This document shows positions 1 through 9,243 of a stretch of 64,000 bases of DNA, in pieces. The notes under the pieces were generated by a model. The model saw nothing but the letters and a program-made list of their open reading frames with translations. It searched no databases and was not told the origin of the DNA. Source of the stretch: an uncultured Bacteroidales bacterium (GTDB lineage: Bacteria > Bacteroidota > Bacteroidia > Bacteroidales > Muribaculaceae); contig CADAAI010000002.1 in assembly GCA_902785925.1 (NCBI GenBank), positions 1-64,000 of the forward strand, in the 5' to 3' direction. Each line of letters starts with the position of its first letter. Position 1 is the first letter of the stretch. Made by a program: the position numbers and the translations under genes.

Positions 1-6
1 CGCTAC

Positions 7-26
7 GGAAGTTATTTCCGACTTCC
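7..26. repeat. short inverted repeat at the left edge
   Basis: GGAAGT (7-12) and ACTTCC (21-26) form a 6-bp stem with an 8-base loop. It lies before the first gene and could be the tail of an upstream terminator or an operator; it is too short to assign. Nothing else is visible in positions 1-107. Confidence 0.3.
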
Positions 27-107
27 AACAGCACAATATCATATATGTTCTTTAATTCAACAAAGAATTATTTATTGCACTTCGTTTGTGAATTTAGAAA
101 TAGGCAG

Positions 108-115
108 TATATTTG
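108..115 (+). promoter_or_regulatory. Bacteroidota promoter of the GNAT/nitroreductase pair
   Basis: TATATTTG matches the TAnnTTTG -7 element, with TTTG at 85-88 about 19 bases upstream as the -33 box. It lies downstream of the GTG at 88, which argues that translation starts at the ATG at 133 rather than at that GTG. Confidence 0.6.
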
Positions 116-132
116 TCACAAAAAAAAACGAA

Positions 133-606
133 ATGGAGATACGGAGAGCTGAAAACCGAGATATACCACGCATTCATGAACTATTGACTCAGGTTAATAA
201 CGTTCATGCACATGGACGCCCCGACTTGTTTAAGGCGGGTAACCGAAAATACACCGACGGTCAACTTGAAACCATAATTGCTAATAGAGAACAAACACCA
301 ATCTTTGTGTTTGCTGACGATAAGGATGTGGTGTTGGGCTATTGTTTTTGCATTGTAGAGCAGTTTATCAATGACAACAATCGCACTGATGTGAAAACAC
401 TGTACATAGATGACTTGTGTGTCGACGAGTCACATCGTCGAAAGCACATCGCTAAGCGGCTTTATGATTACACTCTTGATTATGCCCGCAATAATGGTTT
501 TTATAATATTACTCTAAATGTGTGGGAGTGTAATCCTGGTGCTCGTGCATTTTATGATAAATGTGGCATGAAACCTCTCAAAACCTATCTTGAAACAATT
601 CTATAA
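133..606 (+). CDS. GNAT family N-acetyltransferase
   Basis: A 157-residue protein of the GNAT superfamily, which transfers an acyl group from acyl-CoA to an amine; the substrate cannot be read from sequence. The N-terminal strand reads MEIRRAENRDIPRIHELL. The core contains LYIDDLCVDESHRRKHIAKRL, whose R-x-x-x-x-A part is the acetyl-CoA pyrophosphate loop (motif A), and the end carries LNVWECNPGARAFYDKCGM, the usual motif B. The frame stays open up to a GTG at 88, but a promoter element at 108-115 favours the ATG at 133. It ends two bases before the nitroreductase start, so the two genes are probably co-transcribed. Confidence 0.85.
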   Translation: MEIRRAENRDIPRIHELLTQVNNVHAHGRPDLFKAGNRKYTDGQLETIIANREQTPIFVFADDKDVVLGYCFCIVEQFINDNNRTDVKTLYIDDLCVDESHRRKHIAKRLYDYTLDYARNNGFYNITLNVWECNPGARAFYDKCGMKPLKTYLETIL

Positions 607-608
607 CC

Positions 609-1283
609 ATGAATATTATTGATGCAATTAAAGAACGACACTCAGTTCGGCATTATACCGCCCAGCCCATTGAACTCGAGAAAATTCAACGATTAAAACA
701 ACTAGTGATTGAATATAACGAAGTGAGTGGACTTCACATTCAACTCATTACCAACGAGCCGCGCTCATTTGGTGAAAGTTTGCTGGCAAGATACGGAAAG
801 TTCAGTGGAGTTACTAATTATTTTGCCATGATTGGCAAGAAGAGCGATTTCCTCGACGAAACTATAGGTTACTATGGTGAAAAACTGGTGCTCGAATCAC
901 AGATGATGGGCCTTAACACTTGCTGGGTAGGTCTTTCTTACAAGAAAATAAGCTCTGTATTGAATATAGCTAATGATGAAAAACTAGTGTGTCTTATTTC
1001 GGTTGGATACGGAGCTACACAGGGTGTTGATCATAAAAGAAAAATGCCTTATAAAGTGAGTAAAACTGACGTTAAATCATCACCACAATGGTACAAGCAA
1101 GGGATTGGTTGTGCTCTCCTCGCACCCACTGCAATAAACCAGCAGAAGTTCAAGTTTGAACTTAAACCAGGCAATAAAGTTAGTGTTAAAGCTGGTTGGG
1201 GGCCTTATTCTAAAGTAGATCTTGGCATTGTGAAATATCATTTTGAGATTGGTGCTGGAATTCAAAACTTTACTTGGGAATAA
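609..1283 (+). CDS. nitroreductase family protein
   Basis: A 224-residue flavoenzyme-like protein of the nitroreductase fold. The opening IKERHSVRHYTAQPI is the typical FMN-phosphate binding start (R-x-S-x-R), and LESQMMGLNTCWVGL matches the middle of the family. The C-terminal part (IGCALLAPTAINQQKFKFEL) resembles the small nitroreductases common in gut anaerobes. The electron acceptor is unknown. The start follows the GNAT stop by two bases, pointing to translational coupling, and a bidirectional terminator follows at 1310-1338. Confidence 0.82.
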   Translation: MNIIDAIKERHSVRHYTAQPIELEKIQRLKQLVIEYNEVSGLHIQLITNEPRSFGESLLARYGKFSGVTNYFAMIGKKSDFLDETIGYYGEKLVLESQMMGLNTCWVGLSYKKISSVLNIANDEKLVCLISVGYGATQGVDHKRKMPYKVSKTDVKSSPQWYKQGIGCALLAPTAINQQKFKFELKPGNKVSVKAGWGPYSKVDLGIVKYHFEIGAGIQNFTWE

Positions 1284-1309
1284 CGACTTCATTCAGCTGT
1301 AGCACAAAA

Positions 1310-1338
1310 AACGCCCACCATATAATATGGTGAGCGTT
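1310..1338. terminator. bidirectional terminator between nitroreductase and amylase
   Basis: AACGCcCACCATAT pairs with ATATGGTGaGCGTT (one internal mismatch). It is flanked by an A-run on the left and T-rich sequence on the right, so it can stop both convergent genes. Confidence 0.75.
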
Positions 1339-1360
1339 TATTCTTTATGTTTTTCTCAAT

Positions 1361-2695
1361 TTATTTCTTCTTAAGAATTAAGTATTGGAATGGTTCAAGC
1401 TCAATAGTTTTTTCGAGTTTGATGTCCTTGGTTGTCATCATGTCGGTAACATCTTGGTCTTGCCATCCTTCAGGAATAGCCTTAAGTGTCTTTTTCTCAT
1501 TGCGCACATTTACTAGCACAAGGAATTTTGCGTCTTTATCGCTTTTTTCAAATACAAGGATGTTATCATCGGGAAATGTTGCTAATTCTCCCTTGCTTAT
1601 GGCTGGATTCTCTTTATAAAGAGCGATTAATTTCTTGTATGTGCTAAGTACCTCAGGGTTAGAATTCCAGTCAACAGGAACATAATAGAAGAAGTTAATC
1701 TTCTCAGGGTAAGCAACCTCTTGTGATCCATATACGAGCATGCCACCATGCAGAAATGTTGTTGATATGAATGCTGCCAATGCGCCTTCAACACTGCCAA
1801 ACTGTTGAACAGTAGAATATTTGGTCGCTTCGTCATGGTTGGTAATAAAACGCAGTTTCACTTTGCCTTCGGGAATTTCTTCATATTCTTTCTTGTCGGT
1901 GTCAATGAGGTAGCTTGCTTTTCCTCCCTTGCAGAACACGCTGTCGAGGGCACCCATGAATCCCCATGCATAGTTCATGTCAAAGCCACCCTCTGTGAAG
2001 TTGTCGGGGTTTGCACCCTCAGCAAGCATCAAAATCTTGCGGTCACCTGCAGCAGTACGCAATTGAGTTATGGCATCTTTCCAGAAGTCTGCAGGAACCT
2101 GGTCGGCTACGTCACAACGGAATCCGTCAACGCCTACTTCTGTAACCCAGAACTTCATTGCATCAATCATAGCTGCGCGCATGTCTTTATTGTCATAGTT
2201 AAGGTCGGCAACATCGGTCCAATCGGTGCCAGGAGGATAAATCACAGCGCCAGTGCTGTCTTGTGTGTACCAATCTTTGTGTTCTTCCATCCAAACGTTG
2301 TCCCATGCGGTGTGGTTGGCAACCCAGTCAAGGATTAACGACATGCCATGTGCGTGGCAAGAATCGACTAGTGATTTCATGTCATCAATTGTGCCGAATT
2401 CAGGATTCACCTGCTTGTAGTCGCTGATTGAATAAGGTGAGTTTTTGCTCTTAATCTTTCCAATTGGATAGATGGGCATCACCCACATCACATTAGCACC
2501 TAATTGGCTGATTGAGTCAACGCGCTGTGCTACCACTTTAAGTGAATTCTCTGGAGCAAACACTCGAGGATTTACCTGATACATCACCACATCATCAACT
2601 GCAGGCAGTTGATAGTTGGCAGCTTCTTGGTTTTTAGGAGGATTGCAGGCGGCAAGCATTGCCACAATGCAAAGCAGTGATAAAAACTTTTTCAT
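1361..2695 (-). CDS. GH13 alpha-amylase family lipoprotein
   Basis: A 444-residue glycoside hydrolase family 13 enzyme, expected to act on alpha-glucans such as starch oligosaccharides. The start at 2695 gives a lipoprotein signal with the lipobox LAAC, so the enzyme is probably anchored in the envelope. The (beta/alpha)8 motifs are visible: DWVANHT (region I), DGFRCDVAD with the nucleophile Asp (II), LAEGANP with the general acid Glu (III) and FITNHDE (IV). The frame extends 28 codons upstream without adding a signal, so the lipoprotein start is preferred. No sus genes flank it; it appears to be monocistronic, divergent from hydE. Confidence 0.88.
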   Translation of the reverse strand: MKKFLSLLCIVAMLAACNPPKNQEAANYQLPAVDDVVMYQVNPRVFAPENSLKVVAQRVDSISQLGANVMWVMPIYPIGKIKSKNSPYSISDYKQVNPEFGTIDDMKSLVDSCHAHGMSLILDWVANHTAWDNVWMEEHKDWYTQDSTGAVIYPPGTDWTDVADLNYDNKDMRAAMIDAMKFWVTEVGVDGFRCDVADQVPADFWKDAITQLRTAAGDRKILMLAEGANPDNFTEGGFDMNYAWGFMGALDSVFCKGGKASYLIDTDKKEYEEIPEGKVKLRFITNHDEATKYSTVQQFGSVEGALAAFISTTFLHGGMLVYGSQEVAYPEKINFFYYVPVDWNSNPEVLSTYKKLIALYKENPAISKGELATFPDDNILVFEKSDKDAKFLVLVNVRNEKKTLKAIPEGWQDQDVTDMMTTKDIKLEKTIELEPFQYLILKKK

Positions 2696-2856
2696 AAGGT
2701 TTTGTGTGTTATTTAATGTTATTAAACAAGTGGTTGAGCAATTTTTGGCAAATATCGTAAAAAAAAAAGAAAAACGCAAATATCAATTTTGTATAGTTTT
2801 TATATTTTAAACGTTTTAATTTAGTAAAAATGTATAATAAAAATCTTGTAAAAAGA

Positions 2857-2888
2857 TTTGGAGCAGTAACAGGGTTTTTATAATTTTG
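2857..2888 (+). promoter_or_regulatory. promoter of the hydEGF operon
   Basis: TTTG (2857-2860) and TAATTTTG (2881-2888) are spaced by 20 bases, fitting the Bacteroidota -33/-7 pattern. The hydE start codon follows 21 bases later. Confidence 0.65.
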
Positions 2889-2909
2889 CAGATTACAATT
2901 AAGTAAAGC

Positions 2910-3956
2910 ATGAAAGAACTTGTCGACATTCTGCGTCAGGAGCGCCACTTGGATAGCGATGGCTACATGTCATTGCTTGAGAGCAGTGATGTTGACGCTA
3001 TTAACTATCTGCATCATAAGGCACGTGAAGTGGCTGTCGAGGAGTTTGGCAAGGGTATTTTTGTGCGAGGGCTCATTGAGTTGACTAACGTTTGTCGAAA
3101 CGATTGTCTTTATTGTGGCATTCGCAGGAGCAACAATCAAATTGAGCGTTATGTTCTCACTACCGAGCAGGTTTTGCTGTGTTGCCAGCAAGGCTATGAA
3201 TTAGGATTCAGAACCTTCGTGTTACAAGGTGGCGAGCTGCCACGAGACAAAGCTCAGTGGATCATTGATTTAGTTCGTGAGATAAGACGGCGATGGAGTG
3301 ACTGTGCCATTACATTGTCGCTTGGCGAATGGCCAAAGGAGGTGTATGAGCAATTGCGCGAGGCAGGCGCCAATCGCTATTTGCTACGTCATGAGAGCCA
3401 TAATGCCGAGCATTATGGCCGACTTCATCCAGCCGAAATGTCGCTAAGCAACCGCCTTCAGTGCCTGAATTGGCTCAAGGAATTGGGTTTTCAAGTTGGT
3501 ACTGGCATAATGGTAGGTAGCCCATGGCAATCGCTTGACAACATTGTTGAGGACATTGAGTTCATTGAACAGTTTGAACCCGAGATGATAGGTCTTGGGC
3601 CATTTTTACCTCAGCATGACACACCGTTTGGTAACGAATCTGCTGGTAGTGCTGAACTCACATGCAAGCTCTACTCAATCTTTCGCTTGATATTTCCAAA
3701 GGCATTGATTCCGAGCACCACAGCGCTCAACACAATTGCTTCAAATGGCAGAACAATGGGAATAATGGCAGGAGCAAATGTCGTGATGCCTAATCTCTCC
3801 CCTATCTCAGTACGAGGCAACTATGCACTTTACGATGGCAAAGCAATTACCAAAGCCGAAGCTGCCGAAGGCATTACACTACTTGAGGAACAACTCAATA
3901 ACATCGGCTACCATATTAATTGGTCCCGAGGCGATTATGCTAGAACTAAAAACTAA
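2910..3956 (+). CDS. hydE: [FeFe]-hydrogenase maturation radical SAM enzyme HydE
   Basis: A 348-residue radical SAM enzyme that helps build the dithiomethylamine/iron precursor of the H-cluster. The 4Fe-4S/SAM motif CRNDCLYC (CxxxCxxC) lies near residue 63, followed by a HydE/BioB-like TIM barrel with LQGGE and TGIMVGSPWQ. The downstream neighbours are hydG and hydF in the standard order. No HydA-type catalytic subunit occurs in the window, so the client hydrogenase must be encoded elsewhere. A clear promoter precedes the ATG. Confidence 0.93.
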   Translation: MKELVDILRQERHLDSDGYMSLLESSDVDAINYLHHKAREVAVEEFGKGIFVRGLIELTNVCRNDCLYCGIRRSNNQIERYVLTTEQVLLCCQQGYELGFRTFVLQGGELPRDKAQWIIDLVREIRRRWSDCAITLSLGEWPKEVYEQLREAGANRYLLRHESHNAEHYGRLHPAEMSLSNRLQCLNWLKELGFQVGTGIMVGSPWQSLDNIVEDIEFIEQFEPEMIGLGPFLPQHDTPFGNESAGSAELTCKLYSIFRLIFPKALIPSTTALNTIASNGRTMGIMAGANVVMPNLSPISVRGNYALYDGKAITKAEAAEGITLLEEQLNNIGYHINWSRGDYARTKN

Positions 3957-3982
3957 CAACTGATAACTAACAACTTTAAACA

Positions 3983-5398
3983 ATGTATAACCCAAAATCA
4001 GCTCATGCCGAGGAGTTTATTGACCACGGCGAAATAATGGAAACGCTTGATTATGCTGCACGCAATCGCAGCAATCGCGCTCTTATTGAAGAAATAATAA
4101 ACAAAGCCGCTACTTGTAAGGGGCTCACTCATCGAGAGGCAGCCGTGCTGCTCGAGTGTGACCAGCCAGATCTTGTGGAAAGATTTGAGAATCTTGCTCG
4201 CGAGGTGAAGCAGAAACTGTATGGCAACCGCATCGTGCTTTTTGCTCCATTGTACCTGTCTAACTATTGCATTAATGGTTGCGTCTATTGTCCTTATCAT
4301 GGCAAAAATCGCACAATTCCCCGCAAGAAACTTTCTCAGGACGAGATTCGTCAGGAGGTTATTGCACTACAACAGATGGGTCACAAGCGCTTGGCCTTAG
4401 AGGCAGGTGAGCATCCCATCATAAACCCTATTGAGTACATCCTTGAGTCGATTAAGACTATCTATGACACAAAGGTGGGCAATGGTGCAATTCGCCGTGT
4501 GAATGTGAATATCGCCGCAACTACCGTCGAGAACTATCACAAACTTAAGGACGCAGGCATTGGTACATATATCCTGTTCCAGGAGACTTACAATAAAGAG
4601 AACTACGAGAAACTGCACCCCACTGGCCCTAAGAGTGATTATTGCTACCACACCGAGGCTATGGACCGTGCTATGGAAGGTGGATGCGACGATGTGGGTA
4701 TTGGTGTCCTTTATGGTCTTACTACCTACCGTTATGATCTTGTTGGCCTGCTCATGCATGCAGAGCATCTCGAAGCCCGCATGGGTGTGGGACCTCACAC
4801 CATTAGCGTTCCTCGCATCTGCCCTGCCGATGATATCTCGCTTGATCAGTTCCCCGATACACTTCCCGACGACATCTTCTGCAAGATTGTAGCGATTATT
4901 CGTCTTGCTGCACCCTATACTGGCATGATTATATCCACACGCGAGTCGCAGAAGGTTAGAGAAAAAGTTCTGGATTTAGGTATTTCTCAAATTAGTGGTG
5001 GTTCCCGCACAAGTGTTGGTGGTTACACTACCGAGGAAAGGCACGACGACACGGCGCAGTTCGATGTTAGCGACCAGCGCAGTCTTGACGAGGTTATAGC
5101 CTGGCTTCTCGATATAGATTACTTGCCTAGTTTCTGCACAGCATGCTATCGCGAGGGACGCACCGGCGATCGCTTCATGTCACTTGTCAAACGTGGCAAG
5201 ATTAGTTACTGCTGCACTCCCAATGCGATGATAACTCTTAAAGAGTATCTCGAGGACTATGCTAGCCCTGCAACGCGTGAGAAGGGCGAGGCATTGATTC
5301 GCCGCGAGCTTGAGAAGTTGCCCGACGACCGCATTCGCAATCTTGCCAATCGCCGCCTGATTGATATTGCAAACGGAGAGAGAGACTTCAGGTTCTAG
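3983..5398 (+). CDS. hydG: [FeFe]-hydrogenase maturation radical SAM enzyme HydG
   Basis: A 471-residue tyrosine lyase that makes CO and cyanide for the H-cluster. The radical SAM motif CINGCVYC is present, and the C-terminal auxiliary cluster region (CTACYREGRTGD ... SYCC) has the CX2C...C arrangement specific to HydG and absent from ThiH. The length is normal for the family. It starts 26 bases after hydE and is followed by hydF, so the three are one transcription unit. Confidence 0.94.
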   Translation: MYNPKSAHAEEFIDHGEIMETLDYAARNRSNRALIEEIINKAATCKGLTHREAAVLLECDQPDLVERFENLAREVKQKLYGNRIVLFAPLYLSNYCINGCVYCPYHGKNRTIPRKKLSQDEIRQEVIALQQMGHKRLALEAGEHPIINPIEYILESIKTIYDTKVGNGAIRRVNVNIAATTVENYHKLKDAGIGTYILFQETYNKENYEKLHPTGPKSDYCYHTEAMDRAMEGGCDDVGIGVLYGLTTYRYDLVGLLMHAEHLEARMGVGPHTISVPRICPADDISLDQFPDTLPDDIFCKIVAIIRLAAPYTGMIISTRESQKVREKVLDLGISQISGGSRTSVGGYTTEERHDDTAQFDVSDQRSLDEVIAWLLDIDYLPSFCTACYREGRTGDRFMSLVKRGKISYCCTPNAMITLKEYLEDYASPATREKGEALIRRELEKLPDDRIRNLANRRLIDIANGERDFRF

Positions 5399-5426
5399 AA
5401 GAATAACTCTAAACTCTAAACAAAGG

Positions 5427-6614
5427 ATGAACAGCGCACCGCAGTCCCTCAGGCGACACATTGCCATCTTTGGCCGTCGTAACGTGGGTAAATCATCGTT
5501 GCTCAACGCTATCACAGGTCAACAGGTAGCAATTGTCTCTCCTGAGGCAGGAACTACTACCGACCCCGTCAATCGTGCTATGGAGATTCTGCCATTGGGC
5601 CCTTGTATGCTCATTGATACTGCTGGTTTTGACGATGAAGGAAATGTTGGTGAGTTACGCAACCAGCGCACTCATCGTGTCCTTAATCAAGCCGACATGG
5701 CTATTTTAGTGATTGACCAAGCACATAATCTCAGTCTTGAGAAAGAATGGTTGCAAGAACTCCATCGCCTGGAGATTCCCGCAATTGTAGTGCTTAATAA
5801 AGTTGATAAGTTGGCATCAAGTGCGACAGTGGTCAAAGCTGTTAGTGAGGAACTAGGCATGTCTCCTGTCGCCGTTAGTGCTAAAACCCGGTTTGGCATT
5901 GACAACTTGCGCTTGGCATTATCCAGTGCTGCTGGTGATGACCAAGAAATAAGTTTAACTGCTGGCCTTGTCAGTTCTGGTGGTTCTGTACTACTGGTGA
6001 TGCCTCAAGATCCTCAGGCTCCCAAAGGACGATTAATTTTGCCTCAGGTACAAACCATTCGCGACTTGCTCAACAAGAATTGCATCGCTACTTGCTGTGG
6101 TGTCGACAACTTAAAAGCGGCACTTGATGCGTTGCGTGAGGCTCCATCACTAATCATTACCGATTCACAAGTGTTTAAGCAAGTCTACGAGTTGAAACCT
6201 GTGAATAGCAAGCTCACTTCATTTTCAGTTCTGATGGCTGGTATGAAAGGCAACATCGATTTGTTGCTTGAGGGAGCACGTGCAATTGACAACCTGACTC
6301 CACGATCACGAGTTTTGATTGCCGAAGCCTGTAGCCACGCTCCAATGAATGAAGACATTGGCCGTGTGAAGATACCTCGCCTCGTTCGCAAGAAATATGG
6401 TGAAAGCATTGTCTTCGACATTCATGCGGGTAAAGACTATCCTGCCGATTTAAAAAACTATGATTTAATTGTGCATTGTGGTGCATGCATGTTTAATCGC
6501 CGCCTTATGCTCTCACGCATATTGCGCGCTCAGCAACAAGGAGTTCCCATCACCAACTATGGCCTTGCGCTTGCCCACCTTCAAGGCATTCTTGATAAAG
6601 TTGAGTTACCTTAA
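5427..6614 (+). CDS. hydF: [FeFe]-hydrogenase maturation GTPase HydF
   Basis: A 395-residue GTPase and scaffold on which the 2Fe subcluster is assembled before delivery to the hydrogenase. The N-terminal GTPase domain shows G1 GRRNVGKS, G3 DTAGFDD and G4 NKVD. The C-terminal cluster-binding signature is intact: a Cys-x-His in EACSHAP and, about 50 residues on, HCGAC. The ATG at 5427, 28 bases after hydG, is preferred; the frame is open further upstream but would overlap hydG. The last gene of the maturation operon. Confidence 0.93.
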   Translation: MNSAPQSLRRHIAIFGRRNVGKSSLLNAITGQQVAIVSPEAGTTTDPVNRAMEILPLGPCMLIDTAGFDDEGNVGELRNQRTHRVLNQADMAILVIDQAHNLSLEKEWLQELHRLEIPAIVVLNKVDKLASSATVVKAVSEELGMSPVAVSAKTRFGIDNLRLALSSAAGDDQEISLTAGLVSSGGSVLLVMPQDPQAPKGRLILPQVQTIRDLLNKNCIATCCGVDNLKAALDALREAPSLIITDSQVFKQVYELKPVNSKLTSFSVLMAGMKGNIDLLLEGARAIDNLTPRSRVLIAEACSHAPMNEDIGRVKIPRLVRKKYGESIVFDIHAGKDYPADLKNYDLIVHCGACMFNRRLMLSRILRAQQQGVPITNYGLALAHLQGILDKVELP

Positions 6615-6699
6615 ATTTAAAGCGACTTGACATTATGCATTTAAAAATAACGTAACATTGACGAAAATAGCTTGCTGCGTTTCAGCTGCTCCACTAAGA

Positions 6700-6775
6700 T
6701 AGGTGAGCTTGACTCCTCCCCTACGCCCTGGGGGTGCCCGAAAGGCCTGGAGGGAGCTTAGCTGAGGGGCATGGA
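6700..6775. repeat. GC-rich island in the hydF-pfp intergenic region
   Basis: The 325-base gap between hydF and pfp holds a markedly GC-rich block of about 75 bases within AT-rich sequence. It contains CTCCCCTACGCCCTGGGGGT and a GGAGGGAGCTTAGCTGAGGGG-like half, which pair imperfectly. No plausible ORF is seen. It resembles a dispersed intergenic repeat rather than a gene; it occurs once here. Confidence 0.35.
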
Positions 6776-6832
6776 CAATAGCGAAATTGTAATTTATCGA
6801 TTTCTTAAAACAGCAGAACTGACTATATAATG

Positions 6833-6864
6833 AAAATCCCCGGCACTGATGCGCTGGGGATTTT
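6833..6864. terminator. terminator downstream of pfp
   Basis: AAAATCCCC (6833-6841) and GGGGATTTT (6856-6864) form a perfect 9-bp stem. The A/T ends make it usable from both strands. It is about 75 bases beyond the pfp stop. TGAGAC/GTCTCA at 6892-6907 forms a second small inverted repeat between the two. Confidence 0.7.
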
Positions 6865-6939
6865 GCAAGCTGTAAAAAAGGTTTGTAAAAATGAGACACA
6901 CGTCTCACGGTGGTAGCGGTCTTTCTCGACAAGCTACCT

Positions 6940-8613
6940 TTATTCTCCGCCTTGCTCGTAATAAAGTGTGCAAGAAGTCTGGTCGCACATCTCGGGAGAG
7001 CCGAAGTACTGGATTGGACCAGGATATATGTAGCAAGTCTCCTTTGCCCAGAGTTCGCGACTGTTGGCAAACACCTTGAAAGGTTTGCCTTTCAGGTCGA
7101 CGAGTGCCTTCTTGATAACGGGCTTCTGCTTGCCGTTGCGGTGCTCCATGTTCATCATCATTGTGATGGGGATACCACCAGCTTCCCACTCGGTAGCGGG
7201 CTTGGCAAGATGGCGAATCGCCGACATGTAGCCTGTTGCGCCAGCATTGATGAGCATTGTAGCGTTAAAGCCTAGAGCGTAGCAGTAGTCGGCGTCAAAG
7301 TTCGATGGGTCAGCGCAACGTCCTTCGTAGCCGAAGAAATGATGCTGGGTCTTGAACTTACCCACAAAGCGCCCCTCATCTTTCATCTTCTGGAGCTTCT
7401 TAGCTACCATCTCGCTGAGCAGCTTCTCGGTTTCGATGAGTGACAGCTGAACGTTGCCGTGAGGATCACGGTCGAGGGTGAGCTGGCGTGCCACGGTGGG
7501 AGGCAATGTCTCAAAGCGTTGCTTGTTCTCGGGGCTCAGCTTCGAGAGCACAAAGTTGCGCTGCTCGTCAAGATGCAGCTTTGAGAAGTTGGGGTTTTCG
7601 GCAAGAATGTCGTTGAGCTCGTCGATGAGTTTTTTCATGGCAGGCATGAACTCAACGAGACCCTCTGGAATGAGCACGATACCATAGTTCTTGCCCTTAG
7701 CGGCACGAGCGGCCACCACGCGGGCAATGTCGTTGACAACATCGTCGAGATACATGCCCTTTGCTGCCACTTCTTCGCCTATCACGCAATAGTTTGGCTG
7801 AGTTTGCAGGGCGCACTCAAGGGCGATGTGCGATGCCGAGCGGCCCATCAGCTTGATGAAGTGCCAGTACTTCTTGGCGCTGTTGCAGTCGCGCTCCACG
7901 TTGCCAATGAGCTCACTGTAGAGCTTGGTGGCTGTGTCGAATCCAAAAGAGATCTCAACTTTCTCGTTCTTCAAGTCACCATCGATGGTCTTGGGCACGC
8001 CAATCACCTGGACGGGAACGTTCTTGGCCTTGTAATACTCGGCAAGTACTGCTGCATTGGTGTTGCTGTCGTCACCACCAATTATCACAATGGCCTTGAT
8101 GTTGAGTTTGTTAATAATCTCGAGGCCTTTTTCAAACTGCTCAGGTTTCTCGAGCTTGGTGCGGCCCGAACCAATCATGTCGAAACCGCCACAGTTGCGG
8201 TACTCGTCGATAATCTCACGAGTAAGCTCCTTGTAGTCGTGATCTATAAGTCCCTCGGGGCCCATCAGGAAGCCATAAAGGCGGCTGTTCTCATTAAGAG
8301 CCTTGATACCGTCAAAGATACCACAAATCACGTTGTGGCCACCGGGTGCTTGACCACCCGAAAGAATAACACCAACATTGCAAACCTCATCACTATGCAT
8401 ACTGGTTGCATTTTCATCCCTTACAAAGGTGAGCTCGGGAAGGCCATAGGTGTTGGGAAACAACGCCTTGATATCTTCCTGATTGCCGGCCGACTGCGTG
8501 GCGGCGCCCTTCACGGCCACCACTGGTCCCTGTAGTGCAGTGGGAAGTTTTGGCTGGTAAGACGAGCGCAGCTGTTGAAGAATACTTTTCTGTTTGAATT
8601 TTAAAATATCCAT
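6940..8613 (-). CDS. pfp: diphosphate--fructose-6-phosphate 1-phosphotransferase
   Basis: A 557-residue PPi-dependent phosphofructokinase that reversibly phosphorylates fructose 6-phosphate, used by many Bacteroidota for glycolysis. GGDDSNTNA has Asp where ATP-dependent enzymes carry Gly, which marks the PPi-dependent type. PKTIDGDLKN is the substrate/catalytic loop, and the start holds SGGQAPGGHN. The length matches the long clade II (plant beta-subunit-like) enzymes. It is transcribed alone, with a terminator at 6833-6864. Confidence 0.93.
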   Translation of the reverse strand: MDILKFKQKSILQQLRSSYQPKLPTALQGPVVAVKGAATQSAGNQEDIKALFPNTYGLPELTFVRDENATSMHSDEVCNVGVILSGGQAPGGHNVICGIFDGIKALNENSRLYGFLMGPEGLIDHDYKELTREIIDEYRNCGGFDMIGSGRTKLEKPEQFEKGLEIINKLNIKAIVIIGGDDSNTNAAVLAEYYKAKNVPVQVIGVPKTIDGDLKNEKVEISFGFDTATKLYSELIGNVERDCNSAKKYWHFIKLMGRSASHIALECALQTQPNYCVIGEEVAAKGMYLDDVVNDIARVVAARAAKGKNYGIVLIPEGLVEFMPAMKKLIDELNDILAENPNFSKLHLDEQRNFVLSKLSPENKQRFETLPPTVARQLTLDRDPHGNVQLSLIETEKLLSEMVAKKLQKMKDEGRFVGKFKTQHHFFGYEGRCADPSNFDADYCYALGFNATMLINAGATGYMSAIRHLAKPATEWEAGGIPITMMMNMEHRNGKQKPVIKKALVDLKGKPFKVFANSRELWAKETCYIYPGPIQYFGSPEMCDQTSCTLYYEQGGE

Positions 8614-8763
8614 ATTATTACCTATAAATGTTTTTTAAGTATTAATCTATAATTTTTGCAAAGTTCGTAAATAATGTCATTTTATGCAATATTAAAATGT
8701 TTAAAAAATCTTTATGAGGCATGTATACCGATTGCATAACTTTATTTATGTTCTACATTTTTG

Positions 8764-8810
8764 CAAAAAAATGAGACACAAGCCAATGTGATTAGTTGAC
8801 TTGTGTCCCA
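8764..8810 (-). terminator. terminator of the MerR gene
   Basis: TGaGACACAAG (8772-8782) pairs with CTTGTGTCcCA (8800-8810). Read on the minus strand, the stem is followed by a run of seven T residues, as in a rho-independent terminator. Confidence 0.75.
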
Positions 8811-8878
8811 TTGATGACGTGATTTCTTTATTAGTGACCAAGCATTATATCGCTTGAGGTGGTTAATAATTCTTGCCT

Positions 8879-9220
8879 TTAAGGTTTTAGCGAAGCAAGG
8901 GCTCCATCCAGTTTAAGTAATTGCTCACGCATCTGCTTAAGGCGTTCAACAACTTCGTACTGCTTAGATATACCATCACGGTTACGTTTTATCATTGCTT
9001 GTGCGGCATCGAGTTTAAGGCCTTTCTCCTTGACTAGATAATAAATCATTTTTATAGTTTCTATATCTTTAGAGGTATATACCCTGATATTCTTAGCATT
9101 TCGCTTAGGTTTGATTACTGTAAATTCTTTCTCCCAGAATCTTAGAGTTGATGTTGGCACGTTTAATATCTCGGCCACATCACCTATTTTATAATACTTT
9201 TTGCTAAGTTTATCTTTCAT
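8879..9220 (-). CDS. MerR family transcriptional regulator
   Basis: A 113-residue DNA-binding protein. The N-terminal winged helix is typical of MerR regulators: YKIGDVAEILNVPTSTLRFWEKEF, then VYTSKDIETIKMIYYLV. A C-terminal helix (KQMREQLLKLDGAL) can form the antiparallel dimer coiled coil. There is no visible effector domain, so the ligand is unknown. This short form is conserved in Bacteroidota. It is divergent from alaS with about 145 bases between the starts and ends at its own hairpin terminator. Confidence 0.85.
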   Translation of the reverse strand: MKDKLSKKYYKIGDVAEILNVPTSTLRFWEKEFTVIKPKRNAKNIRVYTSKDIETIKMIYYLVKEKGLKLDAAQAMIKRNRDGISKQYEVVERLKQMREQLLKLDGALASLKP

Positions 9221-9243
9221 CTCTTGCTATATTTTTGAATATT

